5,905 nucleotides of DNA from Xanthobacteraceae bacterium. GTDB lineage: Bacteria > Pseudomonadota > Alphaproteobacteria > Rhizobiales > Xanthobacteraceae. The notes under the pieces are model-generated. The model was not told where the DNA came from. It searched no databases and saw nothing but the letters and a program-made list of their open reading frames with translations. A program made the position numbers and the translations under genes. Below are positions 5,624 through 5,905 of the stretch, one piece after another; positions within the stretch are counted from its first letter, which is position 1; the number at the start of each line of letters is the position of its first letter. The DNA lies in assembly GCA_030037185.1 (NCBI GenBank), contig JASHRR010001313.1, forward strand, positions 1 through 5,905. The letters are read 5' to 3'.

Positions 5624-5905
5624 ATGAATAGATTCGTGAGCATAGGTGCGGCTGCCAAGGCGCTGGGTGTTTCGAGTGTCCACGTTGCGGCGATGGGAAG
5701 CCGCTGGACGGATTGTGCCTGACCACACACGCCCGGAATTGTTTCACACTGCTGAGGCGCCCCATCGGACTATCGCTTACGCTTGTGTCTCCAGTAACGA
5801 CCAAAAAGCCGACCTAGAGCGTCAGAAACAGGTGCTTGAACTGTTCTGCGCCACCAATGGATGGCAATTCGAAGTAATTTCCGATCTCGGTTCGGGCATG
5901 AATTA
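5624..5905 (+). pseudogene. tnpA: IS607-type serine recombinase (TnpA), decayed, continues off the right edge
   Basis: The first frame from ATG 5624 reads MNRFVSIGAAAKALGVSS, the start of the MerR-like DNA-binding domain of IS607 transposases. It then goes out of frame and stops. Skipping the C at 5681 restores TLRRWEAAGRIVPDHT (from 5682), then RPELFHTAEAPHRTIAY and VSSNDQKADLERQKQVLELF, open to the window end. Three lesions are visible. The first is one extra base (or two missing) near 5681. The second is at about 5727-5733, where HT joins RPELF directly and the wing motif (T-x-GGHRRY in intact relatives) is missing in frame. The third is in the catalytic motif, which reads YACVSSNDQ: the conserved Arg before V-S is Cys (TGT at 5784-5786, one transition from CGT). 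The nucleophile Ser at 5790-5792 remains. IS607 TnpA normally joins and cuts DNA through this Ser and is followed by tnpB; any tnpB would lie right of the window. No start is seen for the second frame, so no functional product is expected. Confidence 0.9.

Noticed and set aside
1..5905. CRISPR array, tRNA or rRNA gene
   Set aside because: No regularly spaced direct repeats and no tRNA- or rRNA-like stretches were seen on either strand by eye.
5624..5905. Programmed frameshifting to make a functional TnpA
   Set aside because: No slippery A- or T-run lies at 5678-5684, and the missing wing motif and Arg to Cys change make a working recombinase unlikely in any case.

Overview
The window reads as an accessory stretch of a GC-rich alphaproteobacterial chromosome, most likely of the Bradyrhizobium/Rhizobiales type. 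That placement is an inference from base composition, the style of the exported proteins and the kind of transposase remnants; no rRNA or other marker gene is present. It holds three well-supported genes for exported proteins, one small lipoprotein gene, and a decayed transposon gene at each edge. Both transposon fragments are interrupted by frameshifts and only become visible when adjacent frames are joined.

Left edge (1-197, minus strand): a fragment of a TnpB/OrfB-type RNA-guided nuclease gene, frameshifted near 70-75 and running off the window to the left. Next (354-2126, minus strand) is a secreted alpha/beta hydrolase of the tannase/feruloyl esterase family with an intact Ser-Asp-His triad and the paired cysteines next to Ser and His. 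A 239-base divergent region (2127-2365) separates it from a plus-strand gene (2366-3259) for an exported protein of unknown function. After 223 bases with two small dyads comes a plus-strand gene (3483-4934) for an exported beta-propeller protein with LVIVD-like repeats. A 354-base spacer (4935-5288) has no convincing gene. It does hold an open frame continuing past the propeller stop codon and a possible 39-codon ORF whose stop overlaps the next start. A 90-residue lipoprotein gene follows (5289-5561).

Right edge (5624-5905, plus strand): the start of an IS607-type serine recombinase (TnpA). It carries a one-base frameshift, an in-frame loss of the MerR-like wing motif, and a Cys in place of the conserved Arg of the catalytic motif, so it is almost certainly dead.

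The three large proteins all carry Sec-type signal peptides, so the central unit probably acts in the periplasm or outside the cell. The only assignable chemistry is ester hydrolysis by the tannase-like enzyme, perhaps on plant phenolic or other aromatic esters. No transporter, regulator or ring-cleavage gene is in view, so a pathway cannot be assigned. The clearest unusual features are the two eroded transposon genes facing outward on either side of the secreted-protein genes, and the pairing of an esterase with two exported proteins of unknown biochemical role.
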